A stretch of DNA of 64,000 nucleotides. It comes from Marinobacter sp. F3R08. Lineage in GTDB: Bacteria > Pseudomonadota > Gammaproteobacteria > Pseudomonadales > Oleiphilaceae. The stretch lies in the NCBI RefSeq assembly GCF_018860425.1, contig NZ_JAHKPI010000020.1, positions 434,001-498,000 of the forward strand. Reading direction: 5' to 3'. Position numbers and translations under genes: made by a program. This document shows positions 54,598 through 64,000 of this stretch, piece after piece (the stretch's first letter is position 1; every line of letters starts with the position of its first letter). The notes beneath the pieces were generated by a model. The model was not told the origin of the DNA. It made no database searches and saw only the letters and a list, made by a program, of their open reading frames with translations.

Positions 54598-55904
54598 GCA
54601 TCGAAGCCCTGACCCTCCTGTTCTTTGGCGCTCTGCTGTTCTTCCTGCTCCTGGGCCTGCCACTGGCGTTCGTGCTGGGTGGTGTGTCGGTGGTGTTCCT
54701 TTACTTCACCTGGGGCTTTGACTCCTTCTACATGGTCGCTTCCCAGATATGGGGCACCATGGGCAGCTTCACCCTGGTTGCCATTCCCCTGTTTGTATTC
54801 ATGGCCATGGTGCTGGAACGAACCGGGGTGGCCAAAGATCTGTACCGGATGATGCATCTCTGGTGTGGCGGCCTCAAGGGTGGACTGGCACTCGGTACTC
54901 TTGGAATCTGCGCAGTCTTTGCCGCCATGGTGGGCATCAGCGGTGCCGCCGTGGTGGCCATGGGCACCATTGCCCTGCCTTCCATGCTGGAGCGGGGCTA
55001 TGACAAAAACATGGCCCTGGGCGTGATCAATACCGGTGGTGGCTGGGGCATACTGATTCCGCCCAGCATCCTGATGATTCTCTACGCCCTGATTACCGGC
55101 GTTTCGGTAGGCAAAATGTTCGCCGCCGGCATCATGCCCGGTATCCTGTTGATGGTCCTGACGGCGATTTACATCCTGGTCCGCTGCCACCTGCAGCCGG
55201 AACTGGCACCCGCGCTTCCGAAAGAAGAGAGGGGCACCTGGCCCGAGAAGCTTCGGGCCCTGCGAGCAGTTCTCCTGCCGATTGGCGTTGTTGTCATGGT
55301 ACTGGGCTCCATCATTGGCGGCCTCACCACGCCAACCGAAGCAGCCGCAATGGGCGTTCTGGGCTCCCTGATCTCTGCGGCGGTCTATCGCCAGTTCAAA
55401 TGGAGCATTCTGAAAGAAGCAGCCATCCGCACCTTCAAGCTCACCGGCATGATCATGTGGATATTGTTCGCGGCCCACGCCTTCAGTGCTGCCTATCAGA
55501 GCATGGGCGCCCAGGAACTGATCGAGGGTCTGATGAACATGGTCCCGGGTGGTCCCTGGGGTATTATCATCGCCATGATGGTGATCGTATTCCTGCTGGC
55601 CATGGTGCTGGATCCGGTGGGCATCATGCTGATCACCCTGCCGGTATTCATGCCGATCGTGGAATCCCTGGGCTTCGATCCCATCTGGTTCGGCATCCTG
55701 TTCGTGATCAATATGGAAATCGGCTATATGACGCCGCCCTTCGGCTTTAACCTGTTTTACCTGAAGGGTATTGTGCCGCCGTCGATCACCATGAAGGATA
55801 TCTACAAATCCATCATTCCCTTTGTCATTGTGGAAATCATCGGCATTATCCTGATTATGGTTTTCCCGGAAATTGCCACCTGGCTGCCTGACCTCTTCTT
55901 CTGA
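54594..55904 (+). CDS. dctM: TRAP transporter large permease
   Basis: A 436-residue protein with about 12 transmembrane helices, the sodium-coupled transporter of the TRAP system. Typical stretches are GISGAAVVAMGTIALPSML, MALGVINTGGGWGILIPPSI (re-entrant loop and Na site), LTTPTEAAAMGVLG and NMEIGYMTPPFGFNLFYLKG. The start is a GTG overlapping the dctQ stop. With dctPQ it forms a complete uptake system. Confidence 0.95.
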   Translation: MSIEALTLLFFGALLFFLLLGLPLAFVLGGVSVVFLYFTWGFDSFYMVASQIWGTMGSFTLVAIPLFVFMAMVLERTGVAKDLYRMMHLWCGGLKGGLALGTLGICAVFAAMVGISGAAVVAMGTIALPSMLERGYDKNMALGVINTGGGWGILIPPSILMILYALITGVSVGKMFAAGIMPGILLMVLTAIYILVRCHLQPELAPALPKEERGTWPEKLRALRAVLLPIGVVVMVLGSIIGGLTTPTEAAAMGVLGSLISAAVYRQFKWSILKEAAIRTFKLTGMIMWILFAAHAFSAAYQSMGAQELIEGLMNMVPGGPWGIIIAMMVIVFLLAMVLDPVGIMLITLPVFMPIVESLGFDPIWFGILFVINMEIGYMTPPFGFNLFYLKGIVPPSITMKDIYKSIIPFVIVEIIGIILIMVFPEIATWLPDLFF

Positions 55905-56005
55905 TCCGGGAACCGAAACCGGAGTTGCCAGCCAATACAGGTAAGCGCTACTCTCTTATGGCCCTCGGCACAAGGAGCCCGGGGGCCATACAAGGAGAGA
56001 TGCCT

Positions 56006-56590
56006 ATGTCCGACTCATTAACTGGTTTCACCCGCACTGCGATAATTACAGCACTACTTACCCTGCTTACCGTGTTCTCGGCAAACGCCCTGGCCCAGAG
56101 CCTGTCCGACAACACAATCACATCGTTTATCGATAGCCTGAAGGCCGCAGAGAGTCTGCAGTCGGAATTTGAAGATCTCAGTGATGAGATGGAGTCATCA
56201 AACGACGGCGAAATCCCTGATTTCTCCAGTATGCTTTCCGATTCCCTGAAGAAAATCGAAGGCCACCACGCCTATGGCCAGCTTGAAGACCTGGTGCAGG
56301 ATCACGGTTTCGATAACCTGGAAGACTGGGCAGCAACTGGAGACCGTGTTTACCAGGCCTGGATGGCCATTGAAATGGAACAGCAGAATCCGGGCGCGGT
56401 CCAGGAGATGAACGCAGCCCTGGCAGAAATCGAGAACAACCCCAACATGACCGCCGAACAGAAGGCTCAAATGCGGACCATGATGCAAGGTGCAATAAGG
56501 GCTATGGATAGTGTCAACAATGTGCCCGCAGCGGATGTAAAAGCCGTGCGCCCGCACATCGAGGCCCTGAGGGAGACAAGCAGCGACTGA
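56006..56590 (+). CDS. Exported helical protein of unknown function
   Basis: A 194-residue protein with a signal peptide (AIITALLTLLTVFSANALAQ) and an acidic, all-helical mature part (SFIDSLKAAESLQSEFEDLSDEM, EQKAQMRTMMQGAIRAM) without Cys. AAGGAG precedes the start at 56006 by 9 bp; an ATG two codons earlier sits too close. It may form a coiled-coil-like periplasmic protein. I do not recognise the family. It follows the TRAP operon after about 100 bp on the same strand and ends at a strong terminator, so it may be expressed with it. Confidence 0.8.
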   Translation: MSDSLTGFTRTAIITALLTLLTVFSANALAQSLSDNTITSFIDSLKAAESLQSEFEDLSDEMESSNDGEIPDFSSMLSDSLKKIEGHHAYGQLEDLVQDHGFDNLEDWAATGDRVYQAWMAIEMEQQNPGAVQEMNAALAEIENNPNMTAEQKAQMRTMMQGAIRAMDSVNNVPAADVKAVRPHIEALRETSSD

Positions 56591-56611
56591 TATCGGTGCT
56601 GCCAGAAAAAT

Positions 56612-56645
56612 AAAAAGCCCGGCGGAGCAACCCGCCGGGCTTTTT
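56612..56645. terminator. Bidirectional rho-independent terminator
   Basis: AAAAAGCCCGGCGG (56612-56625) pairs with CCGCCGGGCTTTTT (56632-56645) over a 6-nt loop, giving U-runs on both strands between the exported protein gene and the convergent symporter. Confidence 0.93.
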
Positions 56646-56682
56646 ATTTGCGCAGCCAGCCATCAGGCCGGTTCCGCCTGCA

Positions 56683-58080
56683 TCACGACATCAGGTTGTA
56701 AACAAACACAATAACAACCGCGATGGGCGTGGCAAACCGGATCAGGTTGTACCACAGTGTGAACGCACCACCTTCCAGAGCCAGATCGGTTTTCAGAGAC
56801 TCTTTTGCGACAAACCAGCCTACAAACACCGCCGTCAGCAGTCCGGAGAGCGGCAACAAAACGTTCGCGGTAAAGAAGTCCAGAAGATCAAAGACCGTCT
56901 TGCCTTCAAAGCGCTCGAACATGGCCAGCGGCGTCACATCAGCCCAGATATTGAGCGACAGTATCGAGGCAATCCCCAGCGCCCAGCAGAGCACACCGAC
57001 AAGAATTGCACTGCCTGTGCGGGCCAGGCTGGTTTTTTCCTCAACCCATTCAACCACGGGCTCCAGCAATGAGATACCCGAGGTCCAGGCGGCGAACAGC
57101 AGCAGAACAAAGAAAAGTGTGCCGAACAGGCCGCCCATGGGCATATTGCCGAATGCCAGGGGCAGAGTCTGGAAGATCAGACCCGGGCCGGCGCCGGCTT
57201 CCAGACCATTGGCAAACACCACCGGGAAGATGGCCAGACCGGCCAGCAGCGCGACGACGGTATCCATGAGCGCGACGCTGACGGCTGTGCGACCAATGGA
57301 GACATCCCGGCCCAGGTAAGACCCGTAGGCCATCATGATGGCCATGCCCAGGCTCAAGGTAAAAAAGGCATGGCCAAGAGCGATCAACACCCCGTTGATC
57401 GTCAGCGCGCCAAAATCTGGCGTGAACAGGAAGCTGACCGCTTCTCCGAAGTGGCCCGTGGTGGTGGCATAGCCAACCGCAACCAGCAGCAACAGAAACA
57501 GGGCCGGCATGAGAATGGTAACCGCACGTTCAAGACCACGTTTCAGCCCCTGGGAAACCACAAGAATGACCAATGCCATAAAGATGGTGTGCCAGAGCAG
57601 CAGCTTACCGGGACTGGCCAGCAGACCACCAAACAGATCACCGATCGAGTCCGCGGTGCCGCCGGTGAAATCCCCCATGGCAGCATGCCCTACATAGGAT
57701 GCCGCCCAGCCACCGATCACCGAATAGAAGGAAAGGATCACGAACGCCGCGATCATCCCAATGATGGCAGAGATGCGCCAGCCCGGCGCGCTGAGATTGC
57801 GCTCGGCCACCAGGCGCATACTGGTGATGGGATTGTGGCGACCATTCCGGCCGATAAACACTTCTGCCATCATGATGGGAATACCGATTACGGCAATACA
57901 CAGCAGGTAAACCAGCACGAAGGCACCACCACCGTTCTCGCCGGTAACGTAGGGAAACTTCCAGATATTTCCGAGACCAACGGCCGAACCGGTTGCCGCC
58001 AGAATAAATGCCAACCGGGAGGACCAGAGGCCACGAGCGGCCTCTGCACCGTTACCCGAAACCGAGTTGGACTGTGTCAT
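56683..58080 (-). CDS. Sodium-dependent symporter, NSS/SNF family
   Basis: A 465-residue transporter with about 12 helices of the LeuT fold. The first helix carries the Na/substrate site ATGSAVGLGNIWKFPYVTGENGGGAF, and GHAFFTLSLGMAIMMAYGSY marks TM6. It imports an amino acid or related solute with sodium, as expected for a marine cell. Monocistronic; convergent with the exported protein gene through a shared terminator. Confidence 0.94.
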   Translation of the reverse strand: MTQSNSVSGNGAEAARGLWSSRLAFILAATGSAVGLGNIWKFPYVTGENGGGAFVLVYLLCIAVIGIPIMMAEVFIGRNGRHNPITSMRLVAERNLSAPGWRISAIIGMIAAFVILSFYSVIGGWAASYVGHAAMGDFTGGTADSIGDLFGGLLASPGKLLLWHTIFMALVILVVSQGLKRGLERAVTILMPALFLLLLVAVGYATTTGHFGEAVSFLFTPDFGALTINGVLIALGHAFFTLSLGMAIMMAYGSYLGRDVSIGRTAVSVALMDTVVALLAGLAIFPVVFANGLEAGAGPGLIFQTLPLAFGNMPMGGLFGTLFFVLLLFAAWTSGISLLEPVVEWVEEKTSLARTGSAILVGVLCWALGIASILSLNIWADVTPLAMFERFEGKTVFDLLDFFTANVLLPLSGLLTAVFVGWFVAKESLKTDLALEGGAFTLWYNLIRFATPIAVVIVFVYNLMS

Positions 58081-58245
58081 GTTGTGTTCCTGTGCTTGTG
58101 GCTGAGGAATGTCTATTCAAAGGGAGAGCCACGGCGCTGCCGGGGCAATTGGGGCGGGATTCTGCCAGCACTGGCGCCACGATACCAGTGCCGGCGCCCT
58201 CGCAAGCCGGGCCAGGCCGGTTGGGGGCTGGAAGAAAACGGCTAA

Positions 58246-59820
58246 CTAGCCGGTTTTACTGATAAACCTGGAAACCAGGTCCTTCAGGCCACGAGACATG
58301 GCGCTGAGCCTGTCGCTGCTTTGTTTGGCAGAGTCGGCCTGTACATCACTATGGTCTGCCAGCTCAGCAATATTGGTAATCTGCCGGTTAATCTCATCAG
58401 ACACCTGGCTCTGCTCCTCAAACGCCGCAGACATACCAATAAAACTGTCCGAAATAGACTGAATGGACGTGACGATATCCCTCAGGGAGTTCTCGGCTTC
58501 GCGTACCTTATCCAGGCCCTGGCCGGCCACGACTTCACCATCAAGGGTAGCCTGAACGGCCGAATCCACCTGTTGCCGGAAATTATCAATCATGTCCTGA
58601 ATACGCACAGTCGATTCCCGGGTACGACCTGCAAGGGAACGCACCTCATCCGCGACTACAGCGAACCCGCGCCCCTGCTCACCGGCGCGTGCCGCTTCGA
58701 TGGCAGCGTTCAGCGCCAGCAGATTGGTTTGCTCGGCAATCTCGGAAATCAGGTTTGCAGCTTCACCAATACTGTGGGTGGACTCACCGAGTTTGCCAAT
58801 AGTGACACCAATGCCCTTGACCCGGGTCACCAGCTCTTCAATGGCTACCAATGCTTCGGCGCTGCGGTCGCTGCCCACACCGGCAAGACGGTTGGCTTCC
58901 TCAGCCTCCCGGGCATTGCTGGTGACTGATTCCACCACTTCCTGTATCGACGCCGTCATTTCATTGATGGCCGAGGCGGTCTGGTCGGTTTCTGCCCGCT
59001 GTCGCGCAATAGCCGAAGCGCCATCACTAATGTAACCATGGGAGGCACGGGCCTGTTCGTAGAGGAGTTCAGCCTGGTCCTCTATGCGCGCCAGGGCCGT
59101 GCGCACCCGGGCCTCTTCGCTGACCAGTAACAGGGACAATTGTGAGAACAGCCCGCGCTCGTCGCTGTAGGTACGGGCGACAATCGGATCCCGGAAAGCA
59201 TCTGGCCGAAGCTCCAGAAGCTTCCGCAGGCGCGCCGACAGTGAGCTGAACACCAGACCAAACCCCAAAGCATGGCCGGCCACAATCAGGCCGCCAGCCA
59301 GCCAGGGCTGATTGATCTGCAAGGCACAGAGGCTGAGTACCAGCGAAACCAGAAACGGCCAGCCGGAACGCAGCATCGACAACGCACGGTTGCTGAAAGA
59401 AGACGTCACTTTACCCGCAGAGATCTTGCCGTACAGACGCTCAGCCCGGGCAATCTGCTCGCGGGTCGGCTCTACCCGGACCGACTCATAACCAACCAGC
59501 TGGCCATTCTCTCGCATCGGTGTGACATAGGCGCTCACCCAGTAATGGTCACCGTTCTTCACGCGATTCTTGACTACGCCCATCCAGGCCTTACCGGCCT
59601 TCAGGTAATCCCACATATCTTTGAACACGGCCTGAGGCATGTCCGGATGGCGGATGATGTTGTGGGCCTGACCAACCAGCTCGTCCCGGGAAAAACCGCT
59701 GATATCCACAAATTCTTCGTTGCAGTAGGTGATCACCCCTTTCGTATCTGTGGTCGTGATCAACCGTCCGCCTTTCGACATTCTCACTTCACGCTGGGTT
59801 ACCGGAAGATTCTTGCGCAT
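58246..59820 (-). CDS. Aer-like PAS chemoreceptor
   Basis: A 524-residue methyl-accepting chemotaxis protein. An N-terminal PAS domain (about 18-115, with [24 protein letters not shown] and [16 protein letters not shown] as in Aer) is followed by two hydrophobic segments (about 155-195) and a HAMP-like linker. The cytoplasmic signalling domain has the hairpin tip [34 protein letters not shown]. Aer-type PAS domains bind FAD and sense redox or energy state, so aerotaxis is likely. No sensory periplasmic domain. Confidence 0.93.
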   Translation of the reverse strand: MRKNLPVTQREVRMSKGGRLITTTDTKGVITYCNEEFVDISGFSRDELVGQAHNIIRHPDMPQAVFKDMWDYLKAGKAWMGVVKNRVKNGDHYWVSAYVTPMRENGQLVGYESVRVEPTREQIARAERLYGKISAGKVTSSFSNRALSMLRSGWPFLVSLVLSLCALQINQPWLAGGLIVAGHALGFGLVFSSLSARLRKLLELRPDAFRDPIVARTYSDERGLFSQLSLLLVSEEARVRTALARIEDQAELLYEQARASHGYISDGASAIARQRAETDQTASAINEMTASIQEVVESVTSNAREAEEANRLAGVGSDRSAEALVAIEELVTRVKGIGVTIGKLGESTHSIGEAANLISEIAEQTNLLALNAAIEAARAGEQGRGFAVVADEVRSLAGRTRESTVRIQDMIDNFRQQVDSAVQATLDGEVVAGQGLDKVREAENSLRDIVTSIQSISDSFIGMSAAFEEQSQVSDEINRQITNIAELADHSDVQADSAKQSSDRLSAMSRGLKDLVSRFISKTG

Positions 59821-59951
59821 AAACGGACCTTGTGCCTCAGGGCTGATCTACGAAATAGAAACGGGGGCGGACGATTAGTATCTGACGAATACGATTGATA
59901 TTCATCATAAATCTTCCTGCCAAGAGGGTAACGGCAGATGTGCGCCAAACC

Positions 59952-60851
59952 TTAGTGCGAAGTTTCCTGAGTCGCAACCGCCAGTCGGGCCCGGGGATGA
60001 AAGCGCGCATTTATCCACAGCGAGAAGGCAATAACGCTGCCGCCAATCGCCAGCCTCAGCAGATCTGCATCACGGTTCCAGATCAGCAGATTCACGATCA
60101 GGCCGGCAGGCACCAGCGCATTGTTCATAATCGCCAGGGTGCCGGCATCAACCACACAGGCCCCGCGGTTCCACAAGAACAGCCCCAGACCAGAAGCGGC
60201 AAGCCCCAACCACGCAAGGATGCCCCACTGCACCGGGGTTGCCGGCAATTTGTCGGCATTGCCAAAGATCAGGAAGGATGGCAGAGCGATAATCAAGGCA
60301 CCGACAAAGAAATAGCCGAAGGTGCGGTAGGCAGGAAAACTGCTGGGGTAATGTTGCATCACATGTTTGTAACCCACCTGACCGGCCGCGAAGGTAAAGT
60401 TCGCTACCTGAAGCAGAAGAAAGCCCGTAATGAAGTCCTCACTGAGCCCGTCGTAGCGTATTATACCCGCGCCAATGGTTGCGATGGCCGCCGCCAGAAG
60501 CGCCACCGGAGAAAACCGGCGAAACAGGGCATCATCCAGCAGCGTCACATACATGGGTGTGAAGATAGTGAACAGAAGTACTTCCGGGACCGTCAGGTAG
60601 CTGAAGGACCGGTAAAGGCACAGGTAGGTAATACCGAACTGCAACATGCCCGTTACCAGGATGCCCAGTTTCTGTCCCGAGGCCACGCCACGCCAGCGGG
60701 TGAATGGCAGAAACACCAGGGCACCGAGCAGAACACGGCTGAGCACCGCGAAATCACTGTCCACCTGACCGGCCAGAAATTCACCGATCAGACTGAATGA
60801 GAACGCCCACAGAACGGTAACAAAAACCAGAAGTCCCATCGCCACTGCCAT
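59952..60851 (-). CDS. EamA/DMT-family transporter
   Basis: A 299-residue membrane protein with ten predicted helices in two EamA repeats (about 5-135 and 150-285). It has the typical ALVFLPFTRWR and GILAWLGLAASGLGLFLWNRG segments. Family members export amino acids or metabolites. Substrate unknown; divergent from the MATE gene with a 73-bp spacer. Confidence 0.88.
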   Translation of the reverse strand: MAVAMGLLVFVTVLWAFSFSLIGEFLAGQVDSDFAVLSRVLLGALVFLPFTRWRGVASGQKLGILVTGMLQFGITYLCLYRSFSYLTVPEVLLFTIFTPMYVTLLDDALFRRFSPVALLAAAIATIGAGIIRYDGLSEDFITGFLLLQVANFTFAAGQVGYKHVMQHYPSSFPAYRTFGYFFVGALIIALPSFLIFGNADKLPATPVQWGILAWLGLAASGLGLFLWNRGACVVDAGTLAIMNNALVPAGLIVNLLIWNRDADLLRLAIGGSVIAFSLWINARFHPRARLAVATQETSH

Positions 60852-60924
60852 CTATTGTGATCAAGGCGGCTACTTTATCGGTTTTGGGAGAAACTTGCAG
60901 TGCAGAAACAGCGGATAACACCTT

Positions 60925-62346
60925 ATGGATGAAAATCATCAGCCATTGCCGGAACACCGGCAGACACTGGTTGCCAGAACGCTGGCTGAATGGCGAACCC
61001 TCGCCATACTGGGCGGGCCTATCCTGATCGCACAGATCGCCCAGATGGCCAACGGCGTGATTGACACCATCATGGCCGGTCACGCCAGTGCCGAAGACCT
61101 GGCGGCGGTGGGTATTGGCAGCAGTCTGTGGATGCCGCTGTTCCTGTTTTTTATGGGCATGCTCGGCGCACTGCAACCGATCATTTCCGGTTACAACGGC
61201 GCGCGGGATGTCGGCAAGATCATGCCCGCCACCTGGCAGGGCATTTACCTGGCGGCGATCGGCTCCGTCGTGATGATCCTGCTGCTCACCCAGGTGCATC
61301 CGATATTGGCTATCCTGAACCTGGAGGCCAACACAGCCCGCATTACCCAGGGCTATCTGAATGCGTTCGCGTGGGGGGTGCCAGCATTACTGCTGATCAC
61401 CGCACTCCGTGGCCTCACGGATGGTCTCGGTCATACCAGGGTGGTCATGGCGTTCTCGGTTCTGGGCACGCTGATCAACCTTCCTTTGAACTACATCTTC
61501 ATCTACGGAAAGCTGGGGCTACCAGCCATGGGGGGCATCGGATGTGGTTGGGCAACCGCCATTTCCAACAGTGTCGCCGCCATTGCTCTGCTGCTGTATC
61601 TGAATCGCAGCCGGGCGTACAGGCAGTTTCATCTGATAGCGGACCGGGTGAAGCCGGATCTGGCGGGGATACGCTACATTCTCGGCATAGGCGTGCCCAT
61701 TGGCTTTACCATTTTTGTTGAGGCCAGCCTGTTCTCGGTGATCGCACTGTTTCTGGTCCCGCTGGGCCCTATTGTGGTTGCCGGTCACCAGATTGCTCTA
61801 AACGTTGTGTCCTTGCTGTTCATGCTGCCATTGAGCATAGGTATGGCACTGACACTAAGAGTGAGTTTCCTGACAGGCGCCAGGGCACCTGCCACGGCAC
61901 GACTGATCTCGCGCAGCTCGCTGATTCTCGCCGGCGCCACGGCACTGGTCTTTGCTGCCCTGCTGTTTGCCTTTTCCGAGCAGATCGCAGCGCTTTACAC
62001 CAGTGACCCAGAGGTGCAGGCAGTCACCGTCAGGCTCCTTGTGTTCGCGGCTTTGTTCCAGATTGTGGATGTTATTCAGATCACCTGCATCAGCGCGTTA
62101 CGGGGTTACAAGGACACCCGCATTCCGATGTTCATCATGCTGTTTTCGTTCTGGGGGATAGGCCTGCCACTGGGGTATCTGCTGGCCTTTACGGACACAC
62201 TGGTGCCGGGCATGGGAGCCGCCGGCTTCTGGATAGGCCTGATTGGCGGGCTGACGTCTGCCAGCATTCTGCTGGGATGGCGACTGTTTCTGCACGCGCC
62301 AGATGGCGTTCACGCCGTATCGGCAGTCAGCTCCGGAGCGCGGTAA
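60925..62346 (+). CDS. MATE-family multidrug/sodium antiporter
   Basis: A 473-residue transporter with 12 helices in two MatE halves. NorM-type wording includes LAILGGPILIAQIAQMANGVIDTIMAGHAS, AWGVPALLLITALRGLTDGLGHT and GATALVFAALLFAF. It exports cationic compounds in exchange for Na or H. Its last 37 bp overlap the 3' end of the convergent diguanylate cyclase gene. Confidence 0.93.
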   Translation: MDENHQPLPEHRQTLVARTLAEWRTLAILGGPILIAQIAQMANGVIDTIMAGHASAEDLAAVGIGSSLWMPLFLFFMGMLGALQPIISGYNGARDVGKIMPATWQGIYLAAIGSVVMILLLTQVHPILAILNLEANTARITQGYLNAFAWGVPALLLITALRGLTDGLGHTRVVMAFSVLGTLINLPLNYIFIYGKLGLPAMGGIGCGWATAISNSVAAIALLLYLNRSRAYRQFHLIADRVKPDLAGIRYILGIGVPIGFTIFVEASLFSVIALFLVPLGPIVVAGHQIALNVVSLLFMLPLSIGMALTLRVSFLTGARAPATARLISRSSLILAGATALVFAALLFAFSEQIAALYTSDPEVQAVTVRLLVFAALFQIVDVIQITCISALRGYKDTRIPMFIMLFSFWGIGLPLGYLLAFTDTLVPGMGAAGFWIGLIGGLTSASILLGWRLFLHAPDGVHAVSAVSSGAR

Positions 62347-63320
62347 GGATCGGAGAATACCACCCGGTCACGCCCGGTCTCCTTGGCCTCATACAATGCG
62401 GCATCGGCACGGACCAGCCAGCTATCGACGCTTTCACCCTGCCGCAGTATCGCCACACCAAAAGAGGCAGTGACGGGGCCGCCCGGCCCCCTCATGTACT
62501 TCCGCAAAACCTGCTGTAAATTGTTCATGACCGCCTTCAGCCCAACGCCATCCACGCCCGGCAGAAGCAGAACAAACTCCTCCCCCCCGTAGCGGAACAG
62601 CCGGTCTGCCTTGCGGGTGTTCTGTCTCAACAGCGCGACCAGTTCGATCAACACGTCATCCCCGACACTATGGCCGTGTTCGTCATTGATCTTCTTGAAA
62701 TGGTCAATATCCAGCAATACCAGGGCGTAGGGCAGGCCAGTCCGCTCAGCTTCTGAAGCGGCCAGATCCAGCTCCTGATCCATCGATCGCCGGTTCTTGA
62801 TACCGGTCAGCGGATCAATCGTTGCCAGATGCTCCAGGCGTTCCCGCTGATCCTGATTCCTGTTGGCGAACACAAAAGCACAAGCACTGACCACAAGAGC
62901 CGTTGAGGCAAACGACCACATCTGGACGTCAGAGCGAAAGGCGCCGCCGTGCACCATCAGGGTGACAACCGAGGCGACGTTCAAAAGCGCGGCCAGACGG
63001 GGGTTTACGAGGAAGAACGTGGTCACCAGACACGGATAAAGCCAGAACAACCCCGGCTCGCCAACCAGGGTACCCACCGTAACTGCGCCACCGCATGCAA
63101 TCACTGCAAACACCACACCGCTTCTTTGGGTGTCACCCGTTACCCACGCGTAACTCAGGGTCAACAGAATACCGGTCAGGATGGCCGCATCAACAACCCC
63201 CGCAAGCGTATTGCCCTGCAAAAAACGCATTGCGGCAAAGGGCGTAATGCCCAATATCGCGCTGGCAGCCAGCAGAGTAATAATGGATAACCTGAAATCG
63301 GTTTTAAGGCGATGCAACAT
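62310..63320 (-). CDS. Membrane diguanylate cyclase (GGDEF)
   Basis: A 336-residue protein with about five to six membrane helices (15-165, MASE-like) followed by a GGDEF domain. It has DPLTGIKNRRSMDQELD, ALVLLDIDHFKKINDEHGHSVGDDVL and an active site loop YGGEEFVLLLPG. An RKAD sequence five residues before GGEEF is a proper inhibitory I-site (RxxD), so the enzyme should be active and feedback-inhibited. It makes c-di-GMP from GTP. The start at 63320 gives a sensible N-terminus, but its ribosome binding site is weak; a frame to 63413 lacks support. Divergent from a probable HD-GYP gene. Confidence 0.92.
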   Translation of the reverse strand: MLHRLKTDFRLSIITLLAASAILGITPFAAMRFLQGNTLAGVVDAAILTGILLTLSYAWVTGDTQRSGVVFAVIACGGAVTVGTLVGEPGLFWLYPCLVTTFFLVNPRLAALLNVASVVTLMVHGGAFRSDVQMWSFASTALVVSACAFVFANRNQDQRERLEHLATIDPLTGIKNRRSMDQELDLAASEAERTGLPYALVLLDIDHFKKINDEHGHSVGDDVLIELVALLRQNTRKADRLFRYGGEEFVLLLPGVDGVGLKAVMNNLQQVLRKYMRGPGGPVTASFGVAILRQGESVDSWLVRADAALYEAKETGRDRVVFSDPYRAPELTADTA

Positions 63321-63342
63321 TAAGCGTTTTCGTCCGGGGAAA

Positions 63343-63369
63343 GAGCTATTCAGAACTCCAGAATAGCTC
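63343..63369. promoter_or_regulatory. 9-bp inverted repeat before the diguanylate cyclase gene
   Basis: Perfect repeat GAGCTATTC / GAATAGCTC with a 9-bp spacer, 23 bp upstream of the cyclase start codon. It could be an operator or an mRNA hairpin near the ribosome binding site. Confidence 0.4.
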
Positions 63370-63598
63370 AACCGACCTGGATGGTCGTTCCAAGGCAACG
63401 ATTCTTTACACAAACGGCGTCAAAAAAGACAAAGCATGAGACTCACGCTCATTCTTTGTATCAATGATGGGTACCATCCGTAAAACCAGGTAAAACCACA
63501 CGGTTTCCTGTTGATGGAACCGTTCACGTCGCTGGAGACGCACTGGCATTCAGCGTTACACTGGCTACACATACAGCCTGTATCCGAGATCCCTAGAT

Positions 63599-64000
63599 TT
63601 GACCGAACTTGTCCGAATTGCGCCCGGCGCCCTGACCATCGGCAGGCCCCTGCCCTGGAACGTCTACGATGTAGAGGGCAATGTGCTTTTGCGTCAGGGC
63701 TATGTGATTCAAACCAATTCCCAGCTGGAGCAACTGTTCGAACGCGGGCGGTTCAAACCCCGCACGATCGAACTGCCCCAGGAGGAAGTTGTCGAGGATC
63801 ACCGGGAACGCAACCCGTTTGCGGATTACCCGGAATTGCTTCAGTCCCTGGAAGAGACCCTCAACGCTATTGCAGCGGCAGAACCGTCAGCAGAAAAGCG
63901 CCTGCTCGGCCTTGCCGAGATGATCGAACGCATCTGCACGGACGCACCGGACGCCAGCCTGGCCCTGATCCACCTTTACTCAATCGGACCGGTCATTCAT
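63599..64000 (+). CDS. Probable HD-GYP c-di-GMP phosphodiesterase, N-terminal part
   Basis: An open frame from a TTG at 63599 to the window edge (134 codons, partial). The N-terminus resembles the regulatory DUF3391/PilZ-like domain found before HD-GYP domains, with IGRPLPWNVYDVEGNVLLRQG and then LEQLFERGRF. A charged helix linker follows (PELLQSLEETLNAIAAAE). The catalytic HD/GYP motifs are beyond the window. No in-frame ATG or GTG precedes it, so TTG is the likely start, though the ribosome binding site is weak. Placed head-to-head with a diguanylate cyclase. Confidence 0.72.
   Translation, partial: MTELVRIAPGALTIGRPLPWNVYDVEGNVLLRQGYVIQTNSQLEQLFERGRFKPRTIELPQEEVVEDHRERNPFADYPELLQSLEETLNAIAAAEPSAEKRLLGLAEMIERICTDAPDASLALIHLYSIGPVIH

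Overview
The window reads as a chromosomal segment of a marine, aerobic gammaproteobacterium, most like Marinobacter. This is inferred from protein style, a moderately GC-rich composition, and the density of acyl-CoA catabolism, TRAP transport, c-di-GMP and chemotaxis genes; no rRNA or other marker gene is present to prove it. No tRNA, rRNA, CRISPR array, prophage or insertion sequence was recognised.

Layout. 0.2-3.1 kb: a small orphan gene, then an OmpR-type two-component system whose sensor has a His/Asp-rich periplasmic loop, divergent from a small exported His-rich protein. 3.1-7.7 kb: a mercaptopyruvate sulfurtransferase, a serine hydrolase, an exported protein, an AT-rich orphan gene followed by an integron attC-like palindrome, and an AraC regulator. 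7.7-12.6 kb: a very large type V autotransporter with an internally duplicated passenger and a long Glu-Pro hinge. 13-19.4 kb: vitamin B12 uptake, with btuF-btuC-btuD on the minus strand and, divergently, a sigma70 promoter, a cobalamin riboswitch, btuB and a lipoprotein that may be a surface beta-propeller partner. 19.5-22.1 kb: a cNMP/CBS/nucleotidyltransferase signalling protein overlapping a DnaQ-type exonuclease. 22.1-26 kb: a same-strand cluster of a Met-rich MXKDX protein, a response regulator, a sensor kinase and an exported MsrA-MsrB fusion, which looks like a periplasmic methionine-oxidation defence module.

26-40 kb: fatty acid and carboxylate metabolism, comprising a TetR regulator, aldehyde dehydrogenase, thiolase, FadB/FadJ-type multifunctional enzyme, IclR regulator, 2-hydroxyacid dehydrogenase, an integral membrane transporter, glutaryl-CoA dehydrogenase and a two-subunit pyruvate carboxylase. 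40-41.4 kb holds a CBS protein flanked by two small exported proteins that share a C-terminal motif. 41.7-45.3 kb: an operon of two adjacent acyl-CoA dehydrogenases, a class II aldolase and a MaoC hydratase, preceded by two copies of GCGGTATAC. 45.4-52.4 kb (minus strand): CoA ligase, SurE, APH-fold kinase, SDR, ACAD10/11-type acyl-CoA dehydrogenase, thioesterase and SDR. This gene set matches the 4-hydroxyacyl-CoA phosphorylation route (LvaA/LvaC and ACAD10/11 logic). A DctPQM TRAP importer lies divergent to it at 52.9-55.9 kb and could supply its substrate.

56-64 kb: an exported protein, an NSS-type sodium symporter, an Aer-like PAS chemoreceptor, an EamA transporter, a MATE efflux pump, a GGDEF diguanylate cyclase and, running off the window edge from a TTG start, the beginning of a probable HD-GYP phosphodiesterase.

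The best candidates for under-described biology are the Met-rich/TCS/MsrAB module, the BtuB-linked lipoprotein, the putative 4-hydroxyacid operon with an embedded SurE, the paired mini-proteins around the CBS gene, and the attC-like cassette. All calls come from reading the sequence; no database search was run.
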